This document shows, in pieces, positions 1 to 6,000 of a stretch of DNA of 6,717 nucleotides. Position numbers and translations under genes: made by a program. The notes beneath the pieces were generated by a model that was given only the letters and a program-made list of their open reading frames with translations, ran no database searches and was not told the DNA's origin. Each line of letters begins with the position of its first letter. The stretch's first letter is position 1. The stretch is from Cytophagales bacterium (GTDB lineage: Bacteria; Bacteroidota; Bacteroidia; Cytophagales; Cyclobacteriaceae), in the NCBI GenBank assembly GCA_029262935.1, contig JAJCYK010000615.1, positions 1 through 6,717 on the forward strand. The letters run 5' to 3'.

Positions 1-544
1 TGTGGTTCATCATAGCTCTCAGCATTATAATTTGTCCACTGCTTTGCGTCAAACTTGGACAGGTCATTTAACAGGCGCTTTTATATTCTGGGCTTGGATG
101 CCACTGGTAGGTTTTCATCCCTTGATGATTTTGTCCATGCAAGCTATAAGTCTCATTTATCAATTTTGGATCCATACCGAAGCTATTAGTCGGTTGCCCA
201 CCGTATTTGAATGGATTTTAAATACCCCCAGCCATCACCGGGTACATCACAGTTCGGAGATTAAATACCTGGACCGTAATCATGCTGGAATATTAATTAT
301 CTGGGACCGCATGTTTGGTACTTTTCAACCAGAGGAGGAACGGCCCGTATATGGTCTAACTAGCAACATTAAGACCTTTCATCCAGTTAAGATTGCCCTC
401 CATGAATGGGGAGATCTTTTTTCAGATTTACGGAAGTCAAAAAGTATAAAACAATTCTTTGGATACTTGTTTGGCCCTCCCGGATGGAGCCACGATGGCT
501 CTCGAAAGACCGCCAATCAGTTGCGTCAACAATCACGAAATTAA
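1..544 (+). CDS. Fatty acid hydroxylase / sterol desaturase family membrane protein, C-terminal part (5' end outside window)
   Basis: Partial gene; the reading frame is open from the left edge (first full codon at position 2), so the GTG there is an internal Val and the true start lies upstream. The family is a diiron, His-rich membrane oxygenase that hydroxylates or desaturates lipid chains or sterols. About 180 residues are visible. His motif remnants are VHHSSQHYN at residues 2-10, QFWIHTE around 54-60, and HHRVHHSS at 78-85 followed by N93-H94. Together these match the second half of the family's eight-histidine cluster. Hydrophobic segments at about 22-38 and 40-57 are probable membrane spans. 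The tail GPPGWSHDG (158-166) is typical of the family's C-terminus, so the 3' end appears intact. The gene converges on the amidohydrolase gene with 4 bp between stops. The substrate cannot be read from sequence; carotenoid, fatty acid and sterol relatives all exist. Confidence 0.9.
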   Translation, partial: VVHHSSQHYNLSTALRQTWTGHLTGAFIFWAWMPLVGFHPLMILSMQAISLIYQFWIHTEAISRLPTVFEWILNTPSHHRVHHSSEIKYLDRNHAGILIIWDRMFGTFQPEEERPVYGLTSNIKTFHPVKIALHEWGDLFSDLRKSKSIKQFFGYLFGPPGWSHDGSRKTANQLRQQSRN

Positions 545-557
545 TCCGTTAATTTTG
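536..557. terminator. Small hairpin shared by two convergent stop codons; possible weak bidirectional terminator
   Basis: AAATTAA (538-544) and TTAATTT (549-555) form a perfect 7-bp inverted repeat around a TCCG tetraloop. On the + strand it extends by a G-U pair (537/556) and a C-G pair (536/557). Each arm ends in the TAA stop of one gene: hydroxylase on +, amidohydrolase on -. The stem is almost all A-T and no T-run follows on either strand beyond the arm itself, so terminator strength is doubtful. The symmetry is seen directly; the function is inferred. Confidence 0.3.
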
Positions 558-2267
558 GGCGTACACTTTCCCACCAATAATGGTATGGGTCACCTTTGCT
601 TTAAGTAGATCTTTGGCTGGTGCTTCCATGATGTTCTCGGAGAAGACAGCAAAATCTGCTAATTTTCCTACCTCAATGGATCCCTTTAGATCTTCTTCAA
701 AAGCGCTGTAAGCAGCATCCAACGTATAGGAACGTAAAGCCTGGTCTCTAGTCATACGTTGATCTGCCTCATAACCTCCTTCTGGTGTACCAAGTAAAGT
801 GGTCCTGGATACTGAGGCATAAAACGAAGCTAGAGGATACAGGGGTTCTACAGGAACATCACTACCATTTACCACAATGGCTCCTGATTGTAAAAGTTTT
901 TGCCAAACATAAGCGCCATCTTCTATTCTCCTAAGACCTAATCGATCAATAGCCCAAGGCCGGTCCGATGCCATATGAATGCCTTGCATGGCGGCGATAA
1001 CACCCATTTTCCCAAATCGTGGAATGTCCTCCGGATCAATATGCTGGGCGTGCTCGATACGGAATCGAGCATCTGTCGCGGCAATTGGATTGTTCTTAAA
1101 GGCCATTTCATATTGGTCCAAGACTTCCCTGTTTGCACGATCTCCTATAGCATGAGCGCACACCTGAAAACCATGTTCAAGTGCTTCTGCGGATAATTGA
1201 GATAAGGATTCAATAGGCGTGGTTTCATGCCCAAAATGTCCGGGACGATCCGTGTATTCTTCCAAAAGCCATGCCCCTCGAGAGCCTAAGGCACCATCCA
1301 TATACATTTTTATCGCACGTATGGTTAGATGATCGTTCCCATATCCTAATTCAGGCCCTGATTGATACCAAGTTTCTAATAACGTAGTGTCCCTCCCGCT
1401 AAGCATAGCCCAAAGGCGGATTTTAAGAGCCCCGTTGTCAATAGATTCCTTATAAAGATCTATCGTTTGTTGATCGATCCCCGCATCATGGAATCCGGTA
1501 ATACCATGTTTCAGGCATTCATCTACTGCCAGTTTCAGAGCTTGTCGGTCCTTTTCATCAGTAGTGTTGGGAATGTGTTTGGTAATCAGGGTCATGGCCC
1601 GCTCGTTAAATATTCCTGTCGGGTTTCCCAAGGCATCCGAAATGATTTCACCACCGTCTGCCAATCCAGCGGGAGCATTTTCTGTTTGGAGATTCTTAAC
1701 TCCAGCTAATTCCATAGCCTTAGCATTTGCGAAACCTGCATGGCCACTAGCATGTCTTAGGTATACAGGGTTGTCAGGTGAAACAGCACTTTCTTGTCCA
1801 TGCGTTTGAAAGCCCTTTACTAACGTATCGGGTTTTTGGTCCCATTTGCTTTGATGCCAGCCTCGACCAAGTATCCAATCGCCTGGCTGGCTTTGAGCTA
1901 CTGCCGCGGCCACCTGATCCACAAGCTCTTGATAGTTGGCAGCCTCCCTGAGATCTAATTCCAGCTTGTTGTACCCCATGCCCATAAAATGACCATGTCC
2001 CTCGATCCACCCAGGTGTCATGGTATGTCCCTGTAGATCTAGGACTACAGTCGATTCTGAAATACGACCTTGCAAATCTTCGAAATCACCAACATAGGCG
2101 ATCCTACCCTCTTTTATTCCTACAGCATCAACCATAGGATTGTTCTCATCTACGGTATATATAGTACCATTGTGAATTATCAAATCTAAAGGTTCGGGTG
2201 AACTACAGGCAATTAACCCTCCAATTAGAGATAAAAAAAAGCTTTTAATGATTGTTGGATAGCTCAT
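549..2267 (-). CDS. YtcJ-type amidohydrolase (Amidohydro_3 family), predicted lipoprotein
   Basis: Predicted metal-dependent hydrolase of 572 residues, a usual length for YtcJ-like enzymes. The N-terminus is a lipoprotein signal peptide with a hydrophobic stretch (about 9-20) and lipobox LIAC with Cys21. The mature enzyme is therefore probably membrane-anchored on the periplasmic side or at the outer membrane. Residues 28-80 form the small beta domain typical of amidohydrolases (IHNGTIYTVD). Candidate metal and catalytic residues are H91 and H93 (EGHGHF), K320 (IKMYMDGALGSRGA, the candidate bridging lysine), H372 (AHAIGDRAN), H406 (RIEHAQH) and D470 (NGSDVP). The C-terminal beta strand is GSIEVGKLADFAVF. 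All key positions are present, so it should be active, but relatives hydrolyse varied amides, ureas and cyclic amides and the substrate is unknown. Its start lies 25 bp after the HAD gene's stop on the same strand, suggesting co-transcription. No Shine-Dalgarno is evident. Confidence 0.93.
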   Translation of the reverse strand: MSYPTIIKSFFLSLIGGLIACSSPEPLDLIIHNGTIYTVDENNPMVDAVGIKEGRIAYVGDFEDLQGRISESTVVLDLQGHTMTPGWIEGHGHFMGMGYNKLELDLREAANYQELVDQVAAAVAQSQPGDWILGRGWHQSKWDQKPDTLVKGFQTHGQESAVSPDNPVYLRHASGHAGFANAKAMELAGVKNLQTENAPAGLADGGEIISDALGNPTGIFNERAMTLITKHIPNTTDEKDRQALKLAVDECLKHGITGFHDAGIDQQTIDLYKESIDNGALKIRLWAMLSGRDTTLLETWYQSGPELGYGNDHLTIRAIKMYMDGALGSRGAWLLEEYTDRPGHFGHETTPIESLSQLSAEALEHGFQVCAHAIGDRANREVLDQYEMAFKNNPIAATDARFRIEHAQHIDPEDIPRFGKMGVIAAMQGIHMASDRPWAIDRLGLRRIEDGAYVWQKLLQSGAIVVNGSDVPVEPLYPLASFYASVSRTTLLGTPEGGYEADQRMTRDQALRSYTLDAAYSAFEEDLKGSIEVGKLADFAVFSENIMEAPAKDLLKAKVTHTIIGGKVYAQN

Positions 2268-2292
2268 GTTATAATTTGGGGAATGTCGTCAT

Positions 2293-2964
2293 TCAACCTA
2301 ATTCTTTTCCTCCAATATCCATAATAATCTCCGTGGTCAATTCTCGGAAATCCGTAATTATCAAATCAGCTGCGGTGAGGTCTTGATTGCCGGAATTTAA
2401 ATTTTGAAACCCCACACAGTGCATGTTTGCACTTTTGGCTGCGCTTACACCATGTTTAGAGTCTTCAATTACCACACATTCATCAGGGAGGCTATCCACC
2501 ATAATGGCCGCTTCCTGAAATATTTGTGGGTGTGGTTTAGACCATTTCAAATCCGCGCCACTAATTCGATGTTTAAAATATCTGTCCAACTGAAATAAGC
2601 TCAATACTAAATTAATGCTTTCATGGGAAGAGGAGGAAGCCAATACCAAAGCGATATTCCTTTGTTGCAATTCATCTATCAGATTCGTTACACCATCAAT
2701 AGCGGCTAATCCTGGAAGGTTCCGTAGCTTCTCGTGATATTTTTCTTTGTCTTTTAAAAGGACTTCAGGTACGGTAACCTTTAAACTAAATCTTTGGATC
2801 AGTTCTTGCCACATGTTTTTTGAAGACCTGCCAATAAAAGATTGGTATTCTTCCGGACTTAGTGTGATGTCAAACTCCTGGAAAAGTGTTTGCTGGATTT
2901 CCATATGAATAGGTTCACTATCAATGATGACACCATCCATATCAAATATTACCGTTCTAACCAT
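2293..2964 (-). CDS. HAD-superfamily hydrolase, beta-phosphoglucomutase-like
   Basis: Cytoplasmic phosphatase or phosphomutase of 223 residues, the normal length for the group with a helical cap after motif I. Motif I is FDMDGVIIDSEP with nucleophile D8 and acid D10. Motif II ends at S110 (LVLASSSS), motif III is K143 (WSKPHPQIF), and motif IV is E167-D168 (VVIEDSKHG). The cap lies at about 17-85. I chose the ATG at 2964 because motif I follows within seven residues, as in the family. The frame stays open to an ATG at 3057, but the extra 31 residues look unlike any HAD N-terminus. The second acid D10 is compatible with either sugar-phosphate mutase or phosphatase activity, and sequence alone does not decide. 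It probably leads a two-gene unit with the lipoprotein amidohydrolase downstream, although the two products act in different compartments and no shared pathway is obvious. Confidence 0.92.
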   Translation of the reverse strand: MVRTVIFDMDGVIIDSEPIHMEIQQTLFQEFDITLSPEEYQSFIGRSSKNMWQELIQRFSLKVTVPEVLLKDKEKYHEKLRNLPGLAAIDGVTNLIDELQQRNIALVLASSSSHESINLVLSLFQLDRYFKHRISGADLKWSKPHPQIFQEAAIMVDSLPDECVVIEDSKHGVSAAKSANMHCVGFQNLNSGNQDLTAADLIITDFRELTTEIIMDIGGKELG

Positions 2965-2992
2965 ATTGAGTGTTGATTGTAATGTTTGGGGA

Positions 2993-3000
2993 CAAATAGA
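2993..3000 (-). promoter_or_regulatory. Possible Bacteroidota-type -7 box for the HAD/amidohydrolase unit
   Basis: Read on the - strand, these bases are TCTATTTG. This matches the Bacteroidota -7 consensus TAnnTTTG at all but one defined position. The box ends 28 bp before the chosen ATG at 2964, a plausible leader length. I see no good -33 TTTG at the expected spacing, so this is a weak call. If real, it supports the start at 2964, because a transcript from here would lack the ATG at 3057. Confidence 0.22.
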
Positions 3001-3069
3001 ACTTTTTCGAGTACATAAAATTAGTAATTTTAACTTAGGATGGACTTTTCCAGGCAAAAATGAAATCCC

Positions 3070-3094
3070 AACGCTCGTTTAGCGTTCTAAACGA
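3070..3094. promoter_or_regulatory. Overlapping inverted repeats upstream of the alpha/beta hydrolase; candidate operator or leader hairpin
   Basis: TCGTTTAG (3075-3082) and CTAAACGA (3087-3094) are a perfect 8-bp inverted repeat separated by CGTT. A second perfect pair, AACGCT (3070-3075) and AGCGTT (3081-3086), overlaps it, so the two stems are mutually exclusive in RNA. The block ends 8 bp before the ATG at 3103 and lies in the 138-bp region between divergent genes. The size and symmetry fit an operator for a dimeric repressor such as a TetR- or MarR-type protein, or a hairpin in the mRNA leader. No regulator gene is encoded in the window, so the binder is unknown. Confidence 0.5.
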
Positions 3095-3102
3095 ACATAT
3101 CT

Positions 3103-4080
3103 ATGAAAAACCTGCTTTTAATCTTATTATTGGCCAGCGCTTATTGCGTAAAAGCGCAAGAGCAAGATCAGGTCCATAAAGCCAAAATCCAATTTATTGA
3201 TTTAGAACCAGGAGCGACCCTGGAAGTTTTGGATTGGGGTGGTCAGGGAGAACCTCTATTGTTCTTGGCAGGATTGGGTAACACCGCCCATGTGTACGAT
3301 AATTTTGCCCATCACTTTACCAAAGATTATAAAGTATATGGACTCACCAGACGTGGTTATGGTGCATCCAGTCAGCCAAAGTATGGGTATGACATACCTA
3401 CTTTAGCCAGAGATATTAAGGGAGTTTTGGATAGTTTGAGAATAGAACGCGTTTCTTTGATAGGCCACAGCATAGCAGGAGATGAAATGACAGAATTTGC
3501 CTCATCCTACCCGGAAAGGGTTCATAAGTTGATATACCTGGATGCGGCCTATGACAGGTCCAATTTTGTAGACCTCATGCAAAAGGCCCCATATCCTCCA
3601 CAGGCACAACCACAAATGACTCCCGCTGACTCCTCCTCTTCCTTTCAAGTAAGTGCCTATCTCTCGAGAGTATTTGGAATGAAATTCCCGGAATCTGAAG
3701 TGCTTGCTACCCGAAACTTTAGCAATGATGGCAAGCTGGCGGGGGCTGTTACACCCGACCAAATAGGCATAAAAATCATATTAAGCCTGCAACCACCTTC
3801 ATACCCTAAGATACAAGCACCGGCCATGGGTGTTTTTGCGGTATTTAATCATGTGAATGAACTCTTCCCAAATTATCACAGCTTCGATCATAAGAATAAG
3901 TTAATGGCCCATCAAGCCATGGAGGTTTTAAGACCCTATCTATTAGGTCAAATTCAATTGTTCATGAACGAAGTGGAAAATCGACAAATTGTAAAATTTA
4001 ACGGAGCAGACCATTTTGTTTTTCTTACGCACGAAAGAGAGGTTGTGAGTGAAATGCTTTCCTTCTTAAACCGGCCATAG
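3103..4080 (+). CDS. Exported alpha/beta hydrolase fold enzyme
   Basis: Predicted secreted or periplasmic serine hydrolase of 325 residues. Residues 1-18 are a Sec signal peptide (Lys3, a leucine-rich core, cleavage likely after VKA before Gln19); Cys15 is not in a good lipobox. The oxyanion region is FLAGLGN (54-60). RRGYGASS (83-90) is the usual strand-4 turn. The nucleophile elbow is GHSIAG with Ser123, and the probable catalytic histidine is His304 (GADHF). The usual acid after strand beta-7 is not obvious: that place reads PAMGVFAVFNHVNE. Asp147 in YLDAAYD after beta-6 is a candidate replacement. A lid-like Pro/Gln/Ser-rich insert lies at about 155-185. The substrate is unknown; esterase, lactonase or peptidase activities occur in relatives. 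The gene stands alone on the + strand behind its own leader with an inverted repeat, and diverges from the HAD gene. Confidence 0.9.
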   Translation: MKNLLLILLLASAYCVKAQEQDQVHKAKIQFIDLEPGATLEVLDWGGQGEPLLFLAGLGNTAHVYDNFAHHFTKDYKVYGLTRRGYGASSQPKYGYDIPTLARDIKGVLDSLRIERVSLIGHSIAGDEMTEFASSYPERVHKLIYLDAAYDRSNFVDLMQKAPYPPQAQPQMTPADSSSSFQVSAYLSRVFGMKFPESEVLATRNFSNDGKLAGAVTPDQIGIKIILSLQPPSYPKIQAPAMGVFAVFNHVNELFPNYHSFDHKNKLMAHQAMEVLRPYLLGQIQLFMNEVENRQIVKFNGADHFVFLTHEREVVSEMLSFLNRP

Positions 4081-4094
4081 AAAAGGGGTTTTTT
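4068..4094 (+). terminator. Possible weak intrinsic terminator after the alpha/beta hydrolase
   Basis: AAACC (4068-4072) can pair with GGTTT (4087-4091), and CC (4075-4076) with GG (4085-4086), leaving an 8-base loop and a two-base bulge. The 3' arm runs straight into six T (4089-4094). The stem includes the gene's last codons and TAG stop. The T-run placement is right for a Rho-independent terminator, but the stem is short and bulged, so confidence is low. Confidence 0.3.
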
Positions 4095-4251
4095 GCAAAA
4101 TATTTTAAACCTCTCCAATAACTACAAATGCTATTCTATATCAACTAGTTACCTACTGTTACTTATACAATCACTTCTAAATCACTTCTAAATCAAGTAA
4201 ACTTTCTTAGCCAAAATTTCGTTTTTACTAATGAAAACCACTAAATAAATT
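4081..4251. other. Intergenic region before the small antitoxin-like gene
   Basis: This 171-bp AT-rich gap separates the alpha/beta hydrolase from the 66-residue gene. It holds the possible terminator T-run at its left end and an 11-bp tandem repeat at 4170-4195. I find no convincing TAnnTTTG promoter box, tRNA or coding frame. A five-codon ATG frame at 4231-4248 just upstream of the gene start is most likely chance. Confidence 0.5.
4170..4195. repeat. 11-bp tandem repeat, two full copies plus four bases
   Basis: ATCACTTCTAA occurs at 4170-4180 and again at 4181-4191, followed by a partial ATCA at 4192-4195. The period is about one DNA helical turn, so both copies face the same side of the helix. 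The array lies 57-82 bp upstream of the ATG at 4252. It could be a paired activator site or simply a slippage duplication. The repeat is seen directly; any role is inferred. Confidence 0.7.
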
Positions 4252-4452
4252 ATGTCACCTACCGAATTGAAAGTACAGATCCTGGAGTCCATAGGTGGAT
4301 TGGATCAGTTACAATCTGAACAGGTATTAGCGTACATAAGAACCATCCTGACCTCCCGTGATGATGAAGAGGACTATGTCAACTTCAAAAGCAGAGCCAT
4401 GGACGAAATTCAACGCGCTATTAACCACAGTAGAGGTCCACAGGCAGCGTAA
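4252..4452 (+). CDS. Small antitoxin-like protein of unknown function
   Basis: Predicted 66-residue soluble protein. The first half (ELKVQILESIGGLD, then QLQSEQVLAYIRTIL) reads as two amphipathic helices, a pattern I associate with small Bacteroidota proteins that often act as antitoxins beside RelE/ParE-type toxins. The second half has an acidic stretch, DDEEDY (37-42), then a charged helix MDEIQRAIN. No toxin gene follows: the next 146 bp carry no convincing coding frame before the convergent decarboxylase gene. It is therefore an orphan antitoxin, a solitary regulator or simply an unrecognised small protein. The ATG follows an A/T-rich tract without Shine-Dalgarno, as for its neighbours. 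The amino-acid composition and helix pattern make a real gene more likely than chance, but the function is not established. Confidence 0.65.
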   Translation: MSPTELKVQILESIGGLDQLQSEQVLAYIRTILTSRDDEEDYVNFKSRAMDEIQRAINHSRGPQAA

Positions 4453-4487
4453 TGTCTTGAGGAATTTGCACTAATTATAACATTTTT

Positions 4488-4508
4488 GCGCGGTGTTTCC
4501 GCCAGCGC
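4488..4508. other. GC-rich stem-loop in the convergent intergenic gap
   Basis: GCGC (4488-4491) pairs with GCGC (4505-4508), and GGTG (4492-4495) pairs with CGCC (4500-4503) including one G-U. The loop is TTTC and A4504 is bulged. It stands in a 146-bp AT-rich gap (4453-4598) between convergent genes, with five T before it (4483-4487) rather than after, and a run of six G shortly after it (4511-4516). It is not a canonical intrinsic terminator on either strand, though position suggests transcript-end processing or termination. Otherwise the gap holds no recognisable gene. Confidence 0.35.
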
Positions 4509-4598
4509 TAGGGGGGACTTTCTCTCTATACTTCCCAACAACATACTTCCATTTTAGTAAGGCCTTACAAAACACCCTTTGGATTAATTCCCAAGCCA

Positions 4599-5996
4599 CT
4601 AACTGGTTTTTGCAAATTGGTTTATTAAGTCCACCAAATCATCAATATGAGAGCTTTCGGTTTGATGATTGTTTATACAGGCTCGTAAAGTACTAGTGCC
4701 ATCAACTGGATAGATTGACAACCATGATTTCCCAGAATTTACAATATGTTGACAAATCTCCGCCGAACTCTTCTCAGATTCGGGAGCACTAAAACAAACT
4801 ACCGGTAAAACGGTATGATTATGAATCTTGTACTTTGCGGCTAACAGCTGTTCCCTCAAATAGTCGCCTAAATTCAATGTCCGGTTTATCATTTCCTGAT
4901 AGCCATTCCAACCAAACGTCAGCAATGACAGGTAGAGTTTTAGACCAATGAACCGTCGGGACCATTGAATGCTGTGTGTAAAAGGATCTACTACGTCCAA
5001 ATCGGAGGCATCTTTGGGCATGTATTCCGTCGTAGTTCTAAAGGATTGACTTAGTATTTGGTCTTGATTGGTGATAAACACACTGCACCCCATGGGAACA
5101 GCCAACCACTTATGAATATCAAAAGTAAGCGAGTGACTCTTGCTAATGCCAGCAACATGTCGCTTTCCTATATCGGTTAAAGCCAACGCTCCACCATAAG
5201 CTGCATCGATATGAAACCATAAACCATAGTTATCCACAATTTGAGCAATTTTTAACAAGGGATCTATACTACCTGTACCGGTAGTGCCAAAAGTCCCCAC
5301 AACCATAAAGGGCTTATGACCTCTTTTTAAATCCTGCTCTATGTTGATTTTCAATTGATTACAATCCATTGCTAGAAAGTTATCCACAGGAATTGGCCGA
5401 ATCGCCTCGCTTCCCAAGCCACTAGCACGGGCGGCTTTAAGCACGGAATGATGCGCTTCAGTCGAACAATATAACACCGGTTTCCCTGCAATGCCAGCAA
5501 TGCCTGTGGTGGCGTAGTTAGGAAAATGGCTATTAAGTGCGCATATCAAAGCAGTTTGGTTGGCTTCGGCACCACCTGTAGCGAAAACTCCATCTATGGT
5601 TTGGTATCCAAACTTGTCCCCCAATTGTTGAATAAGCAACCGCTCTATCTCCACAGCGAACGGCGCGTGACTCCATGCGGCCATTTGAGGATTAAAGGTA
5701 GCCGTGATAGTATCCGCTAGAATGGCTGGGAAATTGGCTCTGGGATTGAACAAACCGTAATACGCTGGGTGTGTAGTGTGTACGGTATGATTCTTCATTC
5801 CAAGTATCACATGATCAATAGCAGCTTTGGTACCTACCCCTGCTTCCAAGACATCTGATTGCAAGAATGCCCGCACTTCACTTTGATCTAAGCTGGGCGC
5901 GACTGGGTAATCTGAAGTACGATCCAAAAAAGATTGTAGTTCCTGGGTTAAATAGGTCCATAACTCACGTTGCTCTTTAGTAGTAGGATCAAGCAT
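4599..5996 (-). CDS. Group II PLP-dependent decarboxylase (aromatic-L-amino-acid decarboxylase-like)
   Basis: Cytoplasmic pyridoxal-phosphate enzyme of 465 residues, close to the 470-480 usual for aromatic-L-amino-acid decarboxylases. It is predicted to remove CO2 from an amino acid to give an amine. HPAYYGLFNP (76-85) is the N-terminal substrate-side motif. ATGGAEANQTAL (139-150) binds phosphate. H182 (EAHHSV) should stack on the PLP ring, D264 (HIDAAYGG) should contact the pyridine nitrogen, and K296 (DIHKWL) should form the Schiff base. Tyr325 sits 29 residues after the lysine, the spacing of K303 to Y332 in human DOPA decarboxylase. This Tyr favours plain decarboxylation over the aldehyde-synthase reaction of Phe variants. 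The C-terminus has the usual TLRACINNHQT. Substrate (Trp, Tyr, Phe, DOPA, or an acidic amino acid) is not decided. Its ATG is 4 bp after the stop of the upstream gene, so translation is probably coupled. Confidence 0.93.
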   Translation of the reverse strand: MLDPTTKEQRELWTYLTQELQSFLDRTSDYPVAPSLDQSEVRAFLQSDVLEAGVGTKAAIDHVILGMKNHTVHTTHPAYYGLFNPRANFPAILADTITATFNPQMAAWSHAPFAVEIERLLIQQLGDKFGYQTIDGVFATGGAEANQTALICALNSHFPNYATTGIAGIAGKPVLYCSTEAHHSVLKAARASGLGSEAIRPIPVDNFLAMDCNQLKINIEQDLKRGHKPFMVVGTFGTTGTGSIDPLLKIAQIVDNYGLWFHIDAAYGGALALTDIGKRHVAGISKSHSLTFDIHKWLAVPMGCSVFITNQDQILSQSFRTTTEYMPKDASDLDVVDPFTHSIQWSRRFIGLKLYLSLLTFGWNGYQEMINRTLNLGDYLREQLLAAKYKIHNHTVLPVVCFSAPESEKSSAEICQHIVNSGKSWLSIYPVDGTSTLRACINNHQTESSHIDDLVDLINQFAKTS

Positions 5997-6000
5997 ACTA

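Noticed and set aside
1467..1809. Overlapping + strand frames of about 80 codons inside the amidohydrolase gene
   Set aside because: They are antisense shadows of a well-conserved enzyme with all motifs intact; none resembles a known protein.
549..3057. HAD hydrolase plus lipoprotein amidohydrolase as a dedicated catabolic system
   Set aside because: The two are adjacent on one strand, but they act in different compartments and no substrate link can be read from sequence; adjacency alone does not support a pathway.
4231..4248. Five-codon ATG frame (MKTTK) directly before the small antitoxin-like gene, possible leader peptide
   Set aside because: Too short to distinguish from chance in an AT-rich leader, and there is no attenuator-like stem or codon run nearby.
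4557..4568. Perfect 12-bp palindrome GTAAGGCCTTAC
   Set aside because: A 12-bp palindrome is expected one or two times by chance in a window this size; there is no loop for a stable RNA hairpin and the T/A tracts around it do not form a terminator.
4493..4696. Open frame of 67 codons on + with a GTG start, beginning in the convergent gap
   Set aside because: About half of it lies antisense over the conserved C-terminus of the decarboxylase, it starts inside the GC-rich stem-loop, and its composition is not protein-like (no recognisable motif).
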